Shown here one piece after another: positions 11,536-24,900 of a stretch of DNA of 64,000 bases (within the stretch, counting starts at the first letter, position 1; the number at the start of each line of letters is the position of its first letter). The notes under the pieces were generated by a model. The model made no database searches, was not told where the DNA came from, and was given only the letters and a program-made list of their open reading frames with translations. The DNA is from Haberlea rhodopensis. Lineage: Eukaryota > Streptophyta > Magnoliopsida > Lamiales > Gesneriaceae. Both the position numbers and the translations under genes were made by a program. The stretch covers positions 304,838 to 368,837 of the forward strand of contig CAJQUN010000520.1 of assembly GCA_907163345.1 (NCBI GenBank), read 5' to 3'.

Positions 11536-11770
11536 TTGACCGTATTATTTGACCGTCATGTTATTGACGATGCTTATTATTTGACCGTCATGTTATTGAC
11601 GATGCGTATTATTGGACTGGCATGTTATTGACGATGAGTATTATTGGATCGTCATATTAGTGACGATGAGTATTGGACCGTCATGTAACTGACGATGAGT
11701 ATTATTGGACCGTCATGTTACTGACGATGAGTATTATTGGACCGCTATTATAATAGAGACGAGTATATCA
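11536..11770. repeat. 32-bp minisatellite
   Basis: Units of the form GACCGTCATGTTATTGACGA plus a TGAGTATTATTG-like tail begin at 11551, 11583, 11615, 11647, 11676, 11708 and 11740. One unit is 29 bp and the rest are 32 bp. GACCGTCA...TGACGATG is partly self-complementary within each unit. Weaker relatives occur further on, near 12011-12035. Confidence 0.85.
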
Positions 11771-14484
11771 ATATATGTATTGATATGAATTATATTCTGT
11801 ATAACATTTATGTTGAAACAGGGGCAATTAAGAGATCAAGTGTGGATCCACTGTGTACATGAATTGTTATTACATCTTATTATTTTAATTATGTAATTTT
11901 ATTCATTGTGATTATGAATATTATTGGTATGCCGGTAGTGGCAATGATATTATGTATGCTAGTTGTGGCGATGATGTTACGCCGTTGTATATGTAGCAAT
12001 GTGATTTTATACCGCTATTGTGGTAGCGATGAGTATTGATGATGTGTTGATTGCAGATGATAATGAACGTTGTGTTATAAACACCCATATGGTTGTTCCT
12101 TGGGTACACAAGTTGTAGGCCCAAGAGAATATTAGAATATTCCAGATGAACGAGGAATTGATGTAAACCATTTTATTTGGTTTAAATGTTAGTTTATGTC
12201 GATTTGAGTTATCTTTGTTGCTTTATATTGATCTGTGAGAATCAATTATGCATGTAGAAGAGTTGAGAATGGAATTGAATAAAACATAGTATTTATATTT
12301 CATTTATTATTGTGGCAGGAACGAGATAATAGCGGGGTAATGGTAATCATTCTATATGATATTTATTTTGTAAAAGTATGATTGTTTTGTATATTGTGAG
12401 ATTAATGAATTATTAATCATATTGTGTGAATGTAATCATGTGAAAATGAAGTTAATGAGTATGTCACGGGGTGACATGAAACGTCACAAGATGACGTGGG
12501 ATCACGATGAATGTCAGACATGTGATCATTGTGGACGTCACAGGTTGACGTAGAATTATCGTGAATGTCCTGAATAATTATGAGATTATAATGTTATTCT
12601 CCGGTATATAATGATAGTAATGATAAATAACCATGTGATGATTAATGACTAGTTAATGCGATGAACAATATAATAGCGTCATTATGAGAATACATGTGAT
12701 ATATGAACATTCACGGTGAAAATATTTAGTATGTTTTGAGATTGAATTAGTAACTGAAAGGCATGTAAATGATGACATATGCATGTAATAATTACTAATG
12801 GATATTCTAGTAAATATTTGGCAACTGATGTTGGTTAGATGATGATATGCGATGAGACTGATATCTAAGAAGTCATGAATACTTACTACACTATGATATG
12901 TTGTCCATTCATGACATTGTACTTTGTTGAATAAATGATTAAAAGTAATTTCGTCACTGAGAAATGAAATTGATTGAATTTCATCACACAGATATGTGAT
13001 AGTATATTGTGACATGATGTGTACAGGATTGCATAAAACTCTTGACGTAGGGATATTCATGTTTGATGACGGAGACATTATGAATATCAATGATGCGTAA
13101 ATGACAAGGTGCGTGATTATGTTATGAGTATATGAGAAGTACTAATGATGTTGTTCTAGTACTTATTTTACACCAGATGATAGTTGGGTGATGAGATGTG
13201 GAAACATTGATGGTTTAGTGCATATGAGTATTGTGATGAGCCTGATACTATGATGCTGATATACTTTATTGATGATTGCATCTATACAGGTATGGACTTA
13301 TGTATACGAGGTTAATACTGCTGCAATTTCATAAACTTGATATTAAGAAAATGATAATATGAAGTCTATGTGAAAATGATTTTTTTTTATTATGATGATT
13401 CATTACACTGCATGAGGCAAATGCAATATCTAATGTGGTTGAATTCGATTAAAAAAATGAGAAGATTATGAGGGAAATAATGAAATTGCATGATAATAGT
13501 TGGAGGGTGTGATTGATACACCACGATCATGAATTATGCGCATGATCGAGAACTTTAAGAAAATGCTTAACACAAAATAATGAATAAGATGATGTGCATG
13601 TGTACTCATGGTCGAATGTGAATTTAGATGTGATGGATAAATAATTGATAGTGTCTTGACAGTAATCCAATATGATAGATAAAAAGTGGAATGCTGGTAA
13701 ATGAGTAGTGATATTGATCGAATAAAAGAGTTAGCAATGTAACTTAGACAAGAATCTATTTTATATAAGAACATTATGGTTATTGTTGTGCTAATAATGT
13801 GTGAGGACATGTGACATTTAAAATATGACTTTGTGTCAGATGTGGTGCCTACTAATATGTAATGAAAGAACGTGCATATGTAGTATAAGAATTTAAATGG
13901 TCTTATAAGAGCTTTGTCTAACTTTGAGAAACTAGTGAACATTAATGAAAACAATGTGTGGTTTCACGATATTGAAGGTGATGACATAGAGGATCATTAC
14001 TGTAAAAATTTAAACATGCTGATGTAAGTAAATGAAGGTAAGAAGAGCTTGACAGTTTAGACCACAAAACCAATTGTGTCCTAGATCTAACTGAAGTACG
14101 TGATGATATGTGCTTAACGTGATCTTGAGATTGTTATTCTAAGTAAATCATTTCAAGAAATTGTGATTTAGCCATTGAGCAACTTTGTAAATCTTATGAT
14201 GTTGAAATGAAAAGAAAAAGCAAACAAGAATAATAATACCGTGAGTAAGGTGGAGTGCTAGTTTATGATATGTCAATAGTGATAAAAAAAACTATAAATT
14301 GGATACGTCTTATGTTTTGTAACCTTTTAGGGTGAGAATTTGAATTGAATGTGTCATATAAAAAGTATCCTATTTGGACTCTGGGTTTGACAGTCCATGT
14401 GTGGTCCATTAAGGTATTTGACTGTATGAGTATTTATTTACTGTTCTAGTAAGTGTTGGATTTTGATGGCAAAATCTTTTTATG
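11771..14484. other. Unassigned AT-rich sequence, probably internal part of a + strand LTR element
   Basis: About 2.7 kb lie between the minisatellite and a + strand polypurine tract. I find no Gag, protease, RT, RNase H or integrase motif on either strand. Two fairly long - strand open frames (12653-13090 and 13466-13954) show no domain and low complexity, and I treat them as chance. Position immediately upstream of a polypurine tract and LTR suggests degenerate or non-coding retroelement sequence. Short paired motifs such as TCACGGGGTGACATG and ACGTCACAAGATGACGT occur near 12458-12550. Confidence 0.4.
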
Positions 14485-14495
14485 TTGGGGAGTAT
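14485..14495 (+). promoter_or_regulatory. Polypurine tract (+ strand element)
   Basis: TTGGGGAGTAT directly precedes TGTGATGC. The same GGGGAGTAT|TGTGA arrangement is found at the 3' LTR of the chromovirus at 56819-56832 (- strand), which supports both calls. Confidence 0.65.
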
Positions 14496-15675
14496 TGTGA
14501 TGCTTGATTTTTATGTTATGTCAATATGTCTCAAGTTTCCATAGAGGGCATGCAAGAAAAATCGATTGCATTTCCGCCACCTGTGTCGACAACGACACCC
14601 AACAAATCCAATCATGGCCATCCCTCGATTACCCTAGGATTCAACAATCCTAACATAGGGATGCTATCGAATTACCCAGTAATGAACTACCATGACCCCA
14701 AAATACGACAATCCCTCCTCAGAGGAAGTCAATCGGACCTCATGATCATTCTTCAGAATACATCGTTCCATTGAGATCACCAATCTCAAGGTGCCACAAT
14801 CTCTCACCGGAGATTCATTCATCCAAGCATACTAATCCGATGCTCAACAAGTACCAAAATGCTGGCATTCGTATACACACACCGGTATACATGCCTAAGC
14901 ACCAACACCGCATGCATACTCAATGCACTCGGCTCGGGTATCTCCAATCATACCCGTAAGCCCCAACACAACTGTCAATCCTCAGTTATTCTCACCCTGC
15001 GGGGAATATTGATTGACGAACCAACTGCTAATGGTGTGAACTCCACCTCAACACACGCGTACCAAATCATCGAATCTCTCAAGGATTCCCAATATGTATC
15101 TCAACATCGCCTTCCTGACAAGGAAAGTGTCATGAACCCATGACCCTCCAACCTCGAACCACCGTTCGAAAAACCTGGATATATTTATACCAAAATGTAT
15201 CCCGGAACCAATAAATACACATATGGTTCAGAATAGTGCATCCTTGCCACTAACACGACGTATACCCAATCTAACAATGCTCTGGGGTCTGGGGTGCTTT
15301 GTGTTGGGGCTGGTAATTGAAATTGAGATTGAGAGGTATTTATTGAACACAGATGATTTTTAATGAGTCATGATGTATTTGTGGAGGACTCGGGATTTTT
15401 GAGCCTTGGTACTATATATACCAAGAACTCGGTGTTCAGTCAGTACACAAATTCTTTCTTTTCTCTCTCCTCTCTCCTCTCTCTCGCGCCCCTTTTTCTC
15501 CAAACCCTCTCTTTCCTCCCATGGAGGAAAATCGTTGGGGGCTCGACTTGGGAGCCGGATAGCTTGAAGAAAATTAGGTATTTCTTCCTCGCATTTATCT
15601 TCGATTTGAGAGTAATATTGTGGTGTTTGGTTGAGTTTAAGGTTGGGTTTGAGTTTTGAAATTTTAAAGATTTTT
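14496..15675 (+). mobile_element. 3' LTR of a + strand Ty3/Gypsy-type element, truncated by satellite
   Basis: The LTR opens with TGTGATGC after the polypurine tract and contains about 900 bp of U3. A clear TATA box follows (15412-15420), then a pyrimidine-rich leader (about 15450-15520). At about 15675 the sequence changes within a few bases to satellite monomers, so most of R-U5 and the LTR end are missing. No matching 5' LTR is visible in the window. Small open frames (14526-15143) lie in U3 and carry no recognisable domain. Confidence 0.65.
15412..15420 (+). promoter_or_regulatory. LTR TATA box
   Basis: CTATATATA sits in a promoter-like setting. About 30-40 bases downstream starts a long C/T-rich tract (CTTTCTTTTCTCTCTCC...), as is common in plant core promoters and leaders. 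The start site would be near 15445-15455. Confidence 0.6.
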
Positions 15676-18600
15676 GGATTGGTTGAAGGTTTTGAGAAAT
15701 TTCACAAATTACGTAAGTTTTTTGATGTTTTGATAGATTTCGATTTCGTGCGAATATTCAAGTATATGTCTTGATTACATCATTTTCCGAAATGGAAGAA
15801 GTTTTTGAATAGTTTCACAATTACTGACATTTTTTGATAAATTTTGATTTCGTGAGAGTATTGGGGTCTATATGTCGTAAACAAATTCAATTTGTGGAAT
15901 TTTAACATCTAGTCTTGTGTACAACATTTTCTTGGTTGGTTGATGGTTTTGAGAAATTCCACAAATTTTGTAAGTTTTTTCATTTTTTGATAAATTTTGA
16001 TTTCGTGCGAGTGTTGGTGTATATGTCTTCGTAAACAAATTCAAAATGTGGAATTTTAACATCAAGTTTTGAGTACGTCATTTTCTTGGATGGAAGAAAG
16101 TTTTGAGAAATTTTTACAAATTACGTAAGTTCTTTAATTTTTTTGTTCGATTTCGAGCGAATATTCTAGTATATGTCTTGATTACACCATTTTCTTGAAT
16201 GGAAGAAGTTTTTGAGCAATTTCACAATTACTGACGTTTTTTTGATAAATTTCGATTTCGTGTGAGTACTGGAGTATATATGTCTTCGTAAACAAATTCA
16301 ATTTGTGGAATTTTAACATCTAGTCTTGAGTACAACATTTTCTTGGTTGGTTGAAAGGTTTTGAGAACTTTCATAAATTACGTAAGTTTTTTGATTTTTT
16401 GATAAATTTCGATTTCGTGCGAATATTCGAGTATGTGTTTTGAGTACATCATTTTCTTTGTTGGAAGAAAGTTTTGAGAAATTTTGATAAATTACGTAAG
16501 TTTTTTGATTTTTTTGATAAATCTCTATTTCGTCCGAATATTCAAGTATATGTCTTGATTACATAATTTTCTTGATTGGAAGAAGTTTTTGAGCAATATC
16601 ACAATTACTCACTTTTTTGATTTTTTGATTAATTTCGATTTCGTCCGAGTGTTGGAGCATATGTCTTCGTAAACAATTTCAAATTGTGGAATCTTAACAT
16701 CAAGTCTTGAGTACATCGTTTTCTTGGTTGGAAGAACGCTTTGAGAAATTTTTACAAATTACTTAAGTTTTTTGATTTTTTTATAAATTTCGATTTCGAG
16801 CGAATATTCTAGTATATGTCTTGATTACATCATTTTCTTGAATGGAAGAAGTTTTTGAGCAATTTCACTATTTCTGTCTTTTTTGATAAATTTCGATCTC
16901 ATGCGATTATTGGAGTATATATGTCTTCGTAAACAAATTCAATTTGTGGAATTTTAACATCTAGTATTGAAGACAACATTTTCTTGGTTGTTTGATGGTT
17001 TTGAGAAATTTTTCAAATTACGTAAGTTTTTTGATTTTTTAATAAATTTCGATTTCATTCGAATATTCGAGTATATGTCTTGAGTAAATCATTTGCTTTG
17101 TTGGAAGAAAGTTTTGGAAATTTTGCCAAATTACATTATTTTTTTGATTTTTTGATAAATTTTGATTTCGTCCGAATATTCTAGTATATATCTAGATTAC
17201 ATAATTTTCTTGATTTGAATAAATTTTTGAACAATTTCACAATTACTAACTTTTTTGATTTTTTGATAAATTTCGATTTCGTGGGAGTGTTGGAGTATAT
17301 GTCTTCGTAAACAAATTCAAATTGTGGAATTTTAGCATCAGTTCTTGAGTACGTCATTTTCTTAATTGGAAAAAAGCTTTGAGAAACTTTTACAAATTAC
17401 GAAAGTTTTTTTATTTTTTGATAAATTAGATTTCGAGCGAATTTTCTAGTATATATGTCTTGATTACATCATTTTCTTGAATGGAAGAAGTTTTTGAGCA
17501 ATTTCGCTATTTCTGACTTTTTTGAGAAATTTTGACAAATTACGTATATTTTTTGATTTTTTGACAAATTTTGATTTCGTCCGAATATTCTAGTATATGT
17601 CTTGATTATATAATTTTCTGGATTGGAGTATATATCTTCGTAAACAAATTCAATTTGTGGAATTTTAACATCAAGTCTTGTGTATGTCATTTCTTGGTTG
17701 GAAGAAGGCTTTTGATAAATTTCGATTTCGTGCCAGTATTGGAGTATATATGTCTTCCTAAACAAATTCAATTTGTGGAATTTTAACATCAAGTCTTGAG
17801 TACGTCATTTTCTTGGATGGAAGAAAGTTTTGAGAAATTTTTACTAATTACGTAAGTTCTTTAATTTTTTTTGTCCGATTTCGAGCGAATATTCTAGTAT
17901 ATGTCTTGATTACACAATTTTCTTGAATTGAAGAACTTTTTGAGCAATTTCACAATTATTGACGTTTTTTTGATAAATTTCGATTTCGTGTGAGTACTGG
18001 AGTATATATGTCTTCGTAAACAAATTCATTTTGTGGAATTTTAACATCTAGTCTTGAGTACAACATTTTCTTGGTTGGTTGAAAAGTTTTGAGAACTTTC
18101 ATTAATTACGTAAGTGTTTTGATTTTTTGATAAATTTCGATTTCGTGCGAATATTCGAGTATGTGTTTCGAGTACATCATTTTCTTTGTTGGAAGAAAGT
18201 TTGGAGAAATTTTGATAAATTACGTAAGTTTTTTGATTTTTTTGATAAATCTCGATTTCATCCAAATATTCTAGTATATGTCTTGATTACATAATTTTCT
18301 TGATTGGAAGAAGTTTTTGAGCAATATCACAATTACTCACTTTTTTGATTTTTTCATTAATTTCGATTTCGTCCGAGTGTTGGAGCATATGTCTTCGTAA
18401 ACAATTTCAAATTGTGGAATCTTAACATCAAGTCTTGAGTACATCGTTTTCTTGGTTGGAAGAACGCTTTGGGAATTTTTTACAAATTACGTAAGTTTTT
18501 TGATTTTTTTATAAATTTCGATTTCGAGCGAATATTCTAGTATATGTCTTGATTAAATCATTTTCTTGAAGGGAAGAAGTTTTTGAGCAATTTCACTATT

Positions 18601-18978
18601 TCTGTCTTTTTTGATAAATTTCGATTTCATGCGATTATTGGAGTATATATCTCTTCGTAAACAAATTCAATTTGTGGAATTTTAACATCTAGTATTGAAG
18701 ACAACATTTTCTTGGTTGTTTGATGGTTTTGAGAAATTTTTCAAATTACGTAAGTTTTTTGATTTTTTAATAAATTTCGATTTCATTCGAATATTCGAGT
18801 ATATGTTTTGAGTAAATCATTTGCTTTGTTGGAAGAAAGTTTTGGAAATTTTGCCAAATTACATTATTTTTTTGATTTTTTGATAAATTTTGATTTCGTC
18901 CGAATATTCTAGTATATATCTTGATTACATAATTTTCTTGATTTGAATAAATTTTTGAACAATTTCACAATTACTAAC

Positions 18979-18995
18979 TTTTTTGATTTTTTGAT
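18979..18995 (+). other. Recombinant joint between two monomer types (copy 1)
   Basis: The left half (GAACAATTTCACAATTACTA) belongs to one monomer type. The right half (GATTAATTTCGATTTCGTCC) belongs to another type that lies about 1.1 kb away in the regular repeat. The switch is inside a shared TTTTTTGATTTTTTGAT stretch. An identical joint occurs 8,173 bp downstream. Confidence 0.7.
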
Positions 18996-21900
18996 TAATT
19001 TCGATTTCGTCCGAGTGTTGGAGCATATGTCTTCGTAAACAATTTCAAATTGTGGAATCTTAACATCAAGTCTTGAGTACATCGTTTTCTTGGTTGGAAG
19101 AACGCTTTGAGAATTTTTTACAAATTACGTAAGTTTTTTGCTTTTTTTAATAAATTTCGATTTCGAGCGAATATTCTAGTTATATGTCTTGATTACACCA
19201 TTTTCTTGAATGGAAGAAGTTTTTGAGCAATTTCATAATTACTGACGTTTTTTTGATAAATTTCGATTTCGTGTGAGTACTGGAGTATATATGTCTTCGT
19301 AAATAAATTCAATTTGTGGAATTTTAACATCTAGTCTTGAGTACAACATTTTCTTGGTTTGTTGAAAGGTTTTGAGAACTTTCATAAATTACGTAAGTTT
19401 TTTGATTTTTTGATAATTTCGATTTCGTGCGAATATTCGAGTATGTGTTTTGAGTACATCATTTTCTTTGTTGGAAGAAAGTTTTGAGAAATTTTGATAA
19501 ATTACGTAAGTTTTTTGATTTTTTTGATAAATCTCGATTTCGTCCGAATATTCTACTATATGTCTTGATTACATAATTTTCTTGATTGGAAGAAATTTTG
19601 AGCAATATCACAATTACTCACTTTTTTGATTTTTTCATTAATTTCGATTTCGTCCGAGTGTTGGAGCATATGTCTTCGTAAACAATTTCAAATTGTGGAA
19701 TCTTAACATCAAGTCTTGAGTACATCGTTTTCTTGGTTGGAAGAACGCTTTGAGAAATTTTTACAAATTACTTAAGTTTTTTGATTTTTTTATAAATTTC
19801 GATTTCGAGCGAATATTCTAGTATATGTCTTGATTACATCATTTTCTTGAATGGAAGAAGTTTTTGAGCAATTTCACTATTTCTGTCTTTTTTGATAAAT
19901 TTCGATTTCATGCGATTATTGGAGTATATATGTCTTCGTAAACAAATTCAATTTGTGGAATTTTAACATCTAGTATTGAAGACAACATTTTCTTGGTTGT
20001 TTGATGGTTTTGAGAAATTTTTCAAATTACGTAAGATTTTTGATTTTTTAATAAATTTCGATTTCATTCGAATATTCGAGTATATGTCTTGAGTAAATCA
20101 TTTGCTTTGTTGGAAGAAAGTTTTGGAAATTTTGCCAAATTACATTATTTTTTTGATTTTTTGATAAATTTTGATTTCGTCCGAATATTCTAGTATATAT
20201 CTAGATTACATAATTTTCTTGATTTGAATAAATTTTTGAACAATTTCACAATTACTAACTTTTTTGATTTTTTGATAAATTTCGATTTCGTGGGAGTGTT
20301 GGAGTATATGTCTTCGTAAACAAATTCAAATTGTGGAATTTTAGCATCAGTTCTTGAGTACGTCATTTTCTTAATTGGAAAAAAGCTTTGAGAAACTTTT
20401 ACAAATTACGAAAGTTTTTTTATTTTTTGATAAATTAGATTTCGAGCGAATTTTCTAGTATATATGTCTTGATTACATCATTTTCTTGAATGGAAGAAGT
20501 TTTTGAGCAATTTCGCTATTTCTGACTTTTTTGAGAAATTTTGACAAATTACGTATATTTTTTGATTTTTTGACAAATTTTGATTTCGTCCGAATATTCT
20601 AGTATATGTCTTGATTATATAATTTTCTGGATTGGAGTATATATCTTCGTAAACAAATTCAATTTGTGGAATTTTAACATCAAGTCTTGTGTATGTCATT
20701 TCTTGGTTGGAAGAAGGCTTTTGATAAATTTCGATTTCGTGCCAGTATTGGAGTATATATGTCTTCCTAAACAAATTCAATTTGTGGAATTTTAACATCA
20801 AGTCTTGAGTACGTCATTTTCTTGGATGGAAGAAAGTTTTGAGAAATTTTTACTAATTACGTAAGTTCTTTAATTTTTTTTGTCCGATTTCGAGCGAATA
20901 TTCTAGTATATGTCTTGATTACACAATTTTCTTGAATGGAAGAACTTTTTGAGCAATTTCACAATTATTGACGTTTTTTTGATAAATTTCGATTTCGTGT
21001 GAGTACTGGAGTATATATGTCTTCGTAAACAAATTCATTTTGTGGAATTTTAACATCTAGTCTTGAGTACAACATTTTCTTGGTTGGTTGAAAAGTTTTG
21101 AGAACTTTCATTAATTACGTAAGTGTTTTGATTTTTTGATAAATTTCGATTTCGTGCGAATATTCGAGTATGTGTTTCGAGTACATCATTTTCTTTGTTG
21201 GAAGAAAGTTTGGAGAAATTTTGATAAATTACGTAAGTTTTTTGATTTTTTTGATAAATCTCGATTTCATCCAAATATTCTAGTATATGTCTTGATTACA
21301 TAATTTTCTTGATTGGAAGAAGTTTTTGAGCAATATCACAATTACTCACTTTTTTGATTTTTTCATTAATTTCGATTTCGTCCGAGTGTTGGAGCATATG
21401 TCTTCGTAAACAATTTCAAATTGTGGAATCTTAACATCAAGTCTTGAGTACATCGTTTTCTTGGTTGGAAGAACGCTTTGAGAATTTTTTACAAATTACG
21501 TAAGTTTTTTGATTTATTTATAAATTTCGATTTCGATCGAATATTCTACTATATGTCTTGATTACATCATTTTCTTGAATGGAAGAAGTTTTTGAGCAAT
21601 TTCACTATTTCTGTCTTTTTTGATAAATTTAGATTTCATGCGATTATTGGAGTATATATGTCTTCGTAAACAAATTCAATTTGTTGAATTTTAACATCTA
21701 GTATTGAAGACAACATTTTCGTGGTTGTTTGATGGTTTTGAGAAATTTTTCAAATTACGTAAGTTTTTTGAATTTTTAATAAATTTCGATTTCATTCGAA
21801 TATTCGAGTATATGTCTTGAGTAAATCATTTGCTTTGTTGGAAGAAAGTTTTGGAAATTTTGCCAAATTACATTATTTTTTTGATTTTTTGATAAATTTT

Positions 21901-24900
21901 GATTTCGTCCGAATATTCTAGTCTATATCTAGATTACATAATTTTCTTGATTTGAATAATTTTTTGAACAATTTCACAATTACTAACTTTTTTGATTTTT
22001 TGATAAATTTCGATTTCGTGGGAGTGTTGGAGTATATGTCTTCGTAAACAAATTCAAATTGTGGAATTTTAGCATCAGTTCTTGAGTACGTCATTTTCTT
22101 AATTGGAAAAAAGTTTTGAAAATTTTTTACAAATTACGTAAGTTTTTTTATTTTTTGATAAATTAGATTTCGAGCGAATTTTCTAGTATATATGTCTTGA
22201 TTACATCATTTTCTTGAATGGAAGAAGTTTTTGAGCAATTTCGCTATTTCTGACTTTTCTGAGAAATTTTGACAAATTACGTATATTTTTTGATACATTT
22301 CGATTTCGTCCGAATATTCTAGTATATGTCTTGATTATATAATTTTCTGGATTAGAGTATATATCTTTGTAAACAAATTCAATTTGTGGAATTTTAACAT
22401 CAAGTCTTGTGTATGTCATTTCTTGGTTGGAAGAAGGCTTCTGATAAATTTCGATTTCGTGCCAGTATTGGAGTATATACGTCTTCCTAAACAAATTCAA
22501 TTTGTGGAATTTTAACATCAAGTCTTGAGTACGTCATTTTCTTGGATGGAAGAAAGTTTTGAGAAATTTTTACAAATTACGTAAGTTTTTTAATTTTTTT
22601 TGTTCGATTTCGAGCGAATATTCTAGTATATGTCTTGATTACACCATTTTCTTGAATGGAAGAAGTTTTTGAGCAATTTCACAATTATTGACGTTTTTTT
22701 GATAAATTTCGATTTCGTGTGAGTACTGGAGTATATATGTCTTCGTAAACAAATTCAATTTGTGGAATTTTAACATCTAGTCTTGAGTACAACATTTTCT
22801 TGGTTGGTTGAAAGGTTTTGAGAACTTTCATAAATTACATAAGTTTTTTGATTTTTTGATAAATTTCGATTTCGTGCGAATATTCGAGTATGTGTTTTGA
22901 GTACATCATTTTCTTTGTTGGAAGAAAGTTTTGAGAAATTTTGATAAATTACGTAAGTTTTTTGATTTTTTTGATAAATCTCGATTTCGTCCGAATATTC
23001 TACTATATGTCTTGATTACATAATTTTCTTGATTGGAAGAAGTTTTTGAGCAATATCACAATTACTCACTTTTTTGATTTTTTGATTAATTTCGATTTCG
23101 TCTGAGTGTTGGAGCATATGTCTTCGTAAACAATTTCAAATTGTGGAATCTTAACATCAAGTCTTGAGTACATCGTTTTCTTGGTTGGAAGAACGCTTTG
23201 AGAATTTTTTACAAATTACGTAAGTTTTTTGATTTTTTTATAAATTTCGATTTCGAGCGAATATTCTAGTATATGTCTTGATTAAATCATTTTCTTGAAG
23301 GGAAGAAGTTTTTGAGCAATTTCACTATTTCTGTCTTTTTTGATAAATTTCGATTTCATGCGATTATTGGAGTATATATCTCTTCGTAAACAAATTCAAT
23401 TTGTGGAATTTTAACATCTAGTATTGAAGACAACATTTTCGTGGTTGTTTGATGGTTTTGAGAAATTTTTCAAATTACGTAAGTTTTTTGAATTTTTAAT
23501 AAATTTCGATTTCATTCGAATATTCGAGTATATGTCTTGAGTAAATCATTTGCTTTGTTGGAAGAAAGTTTTGGAAATTTTGCCAAATTACATTATTTTT
23601 TTGATTTTTTGATAAATTTTGATTTCGTCCGAATATTCTAGTCTATATCTAGATTACATAATTTTCTTGATTTGAATAATTTTTTGAACAATTCACAATT
23701 ACTAACTTTTTGATTTTTTGATAAATTTCGATTTCGTGGGAGTGTTGGAGTATATGTCTTCGTAAACAAATTCAAATTGTGGAATTTTAGCATCAGTTCT
23801 TGAGTACGTCATTTTCTTAATTGGAAAAAAGTTTTGAAAATTTTTTACAAATTACGTAAGTTTTTTTATTTTTTGATAAATTAGATTTCGAGCGAATTTT
23901 CTAGTATATATGTCTTGATTACATCATTTTCTTGAATGGAAGAAGTTTTTGAGCAATTTCGCTATTTCTGACTTTTTTGAGAAATTTTGACAAATTACGT
24001 ATATTTTTTGATACATTTCGATTTCGTCCGAATATTCTAGTATATGTCTTGATTATATAATTTTCTGGATTGGAGTATATATCTTTGTAAACAAATTCAA
24101 TTTGTGGAATTTTAACATCAAGTCTTGTGTATGTCATTTCTTGGTTGGAAGAAGGCTTCTTCTGATAAATTTCGATTTCGTGCCAGTATTGGAGTATATA
24201 CGTCTTCCTAAACAAATTCAATTTGTGGAATTTTAACATCAAGTCTTGAGTACGTCATTTTCTTGGATGGAAGAAAGTTTTGAGAAATTTTTACAAATTA
24301 CGTAAGTTTTTTAATTTTTTTTGTTCGATTTCGAGCGAATATTCTAGTATATGTCTTGATTACACCATTTTCTTGAATGGAAGAAGTTTTTGAGCAATTT
24401 CACAATTACTGACGTTTTTTTGATAAATTTCGATTTCGTGTGAGTACTGGAGTATATATGTCTTCGTAAACAAATTCAATTTGTGGAATTTTAACATCTA
24501 GTCTTGAGTACAACATTTTCTTGGTTGGTTGAAAGGTTTTGAGAACTTTCATAAATTACATAAGTTTTTTGATTTTTTGATAAATTTCGATTTCGTGCGA
24601 ATATTCGAGTATGTGTTTTGAGTACATCATTTTCTTTGTTGGAAGAAAGTTTTGAGAAATTTTGATAAATTACGTAAGTTTTTTGATTTTTTTGATAAAT
24701 CTCGATTTCGTCCGAATATTCTACTATATGTCTTGATTACATAATTTTCTTGATTGGAAGAAGTTTTTGAGCAATATCACAATTACTCACTTTTTTGATT
24801 TTTTGATTAATTTCGATTTCGTCTGAGTGTTGGAGCATATGTCTTCGTAAACAATTTCAAATTGTGGAATCTTAACATCAAGTCTTGAGTACATCGTTTT

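Noticed and set aside
12653..13954. Two - strand open frames of 145 and 162 codons
   Set aside because: No recognisable domain, AT-rich low-complexity content and lack of any gene context; chance open frames in decayed retroelement DNA.
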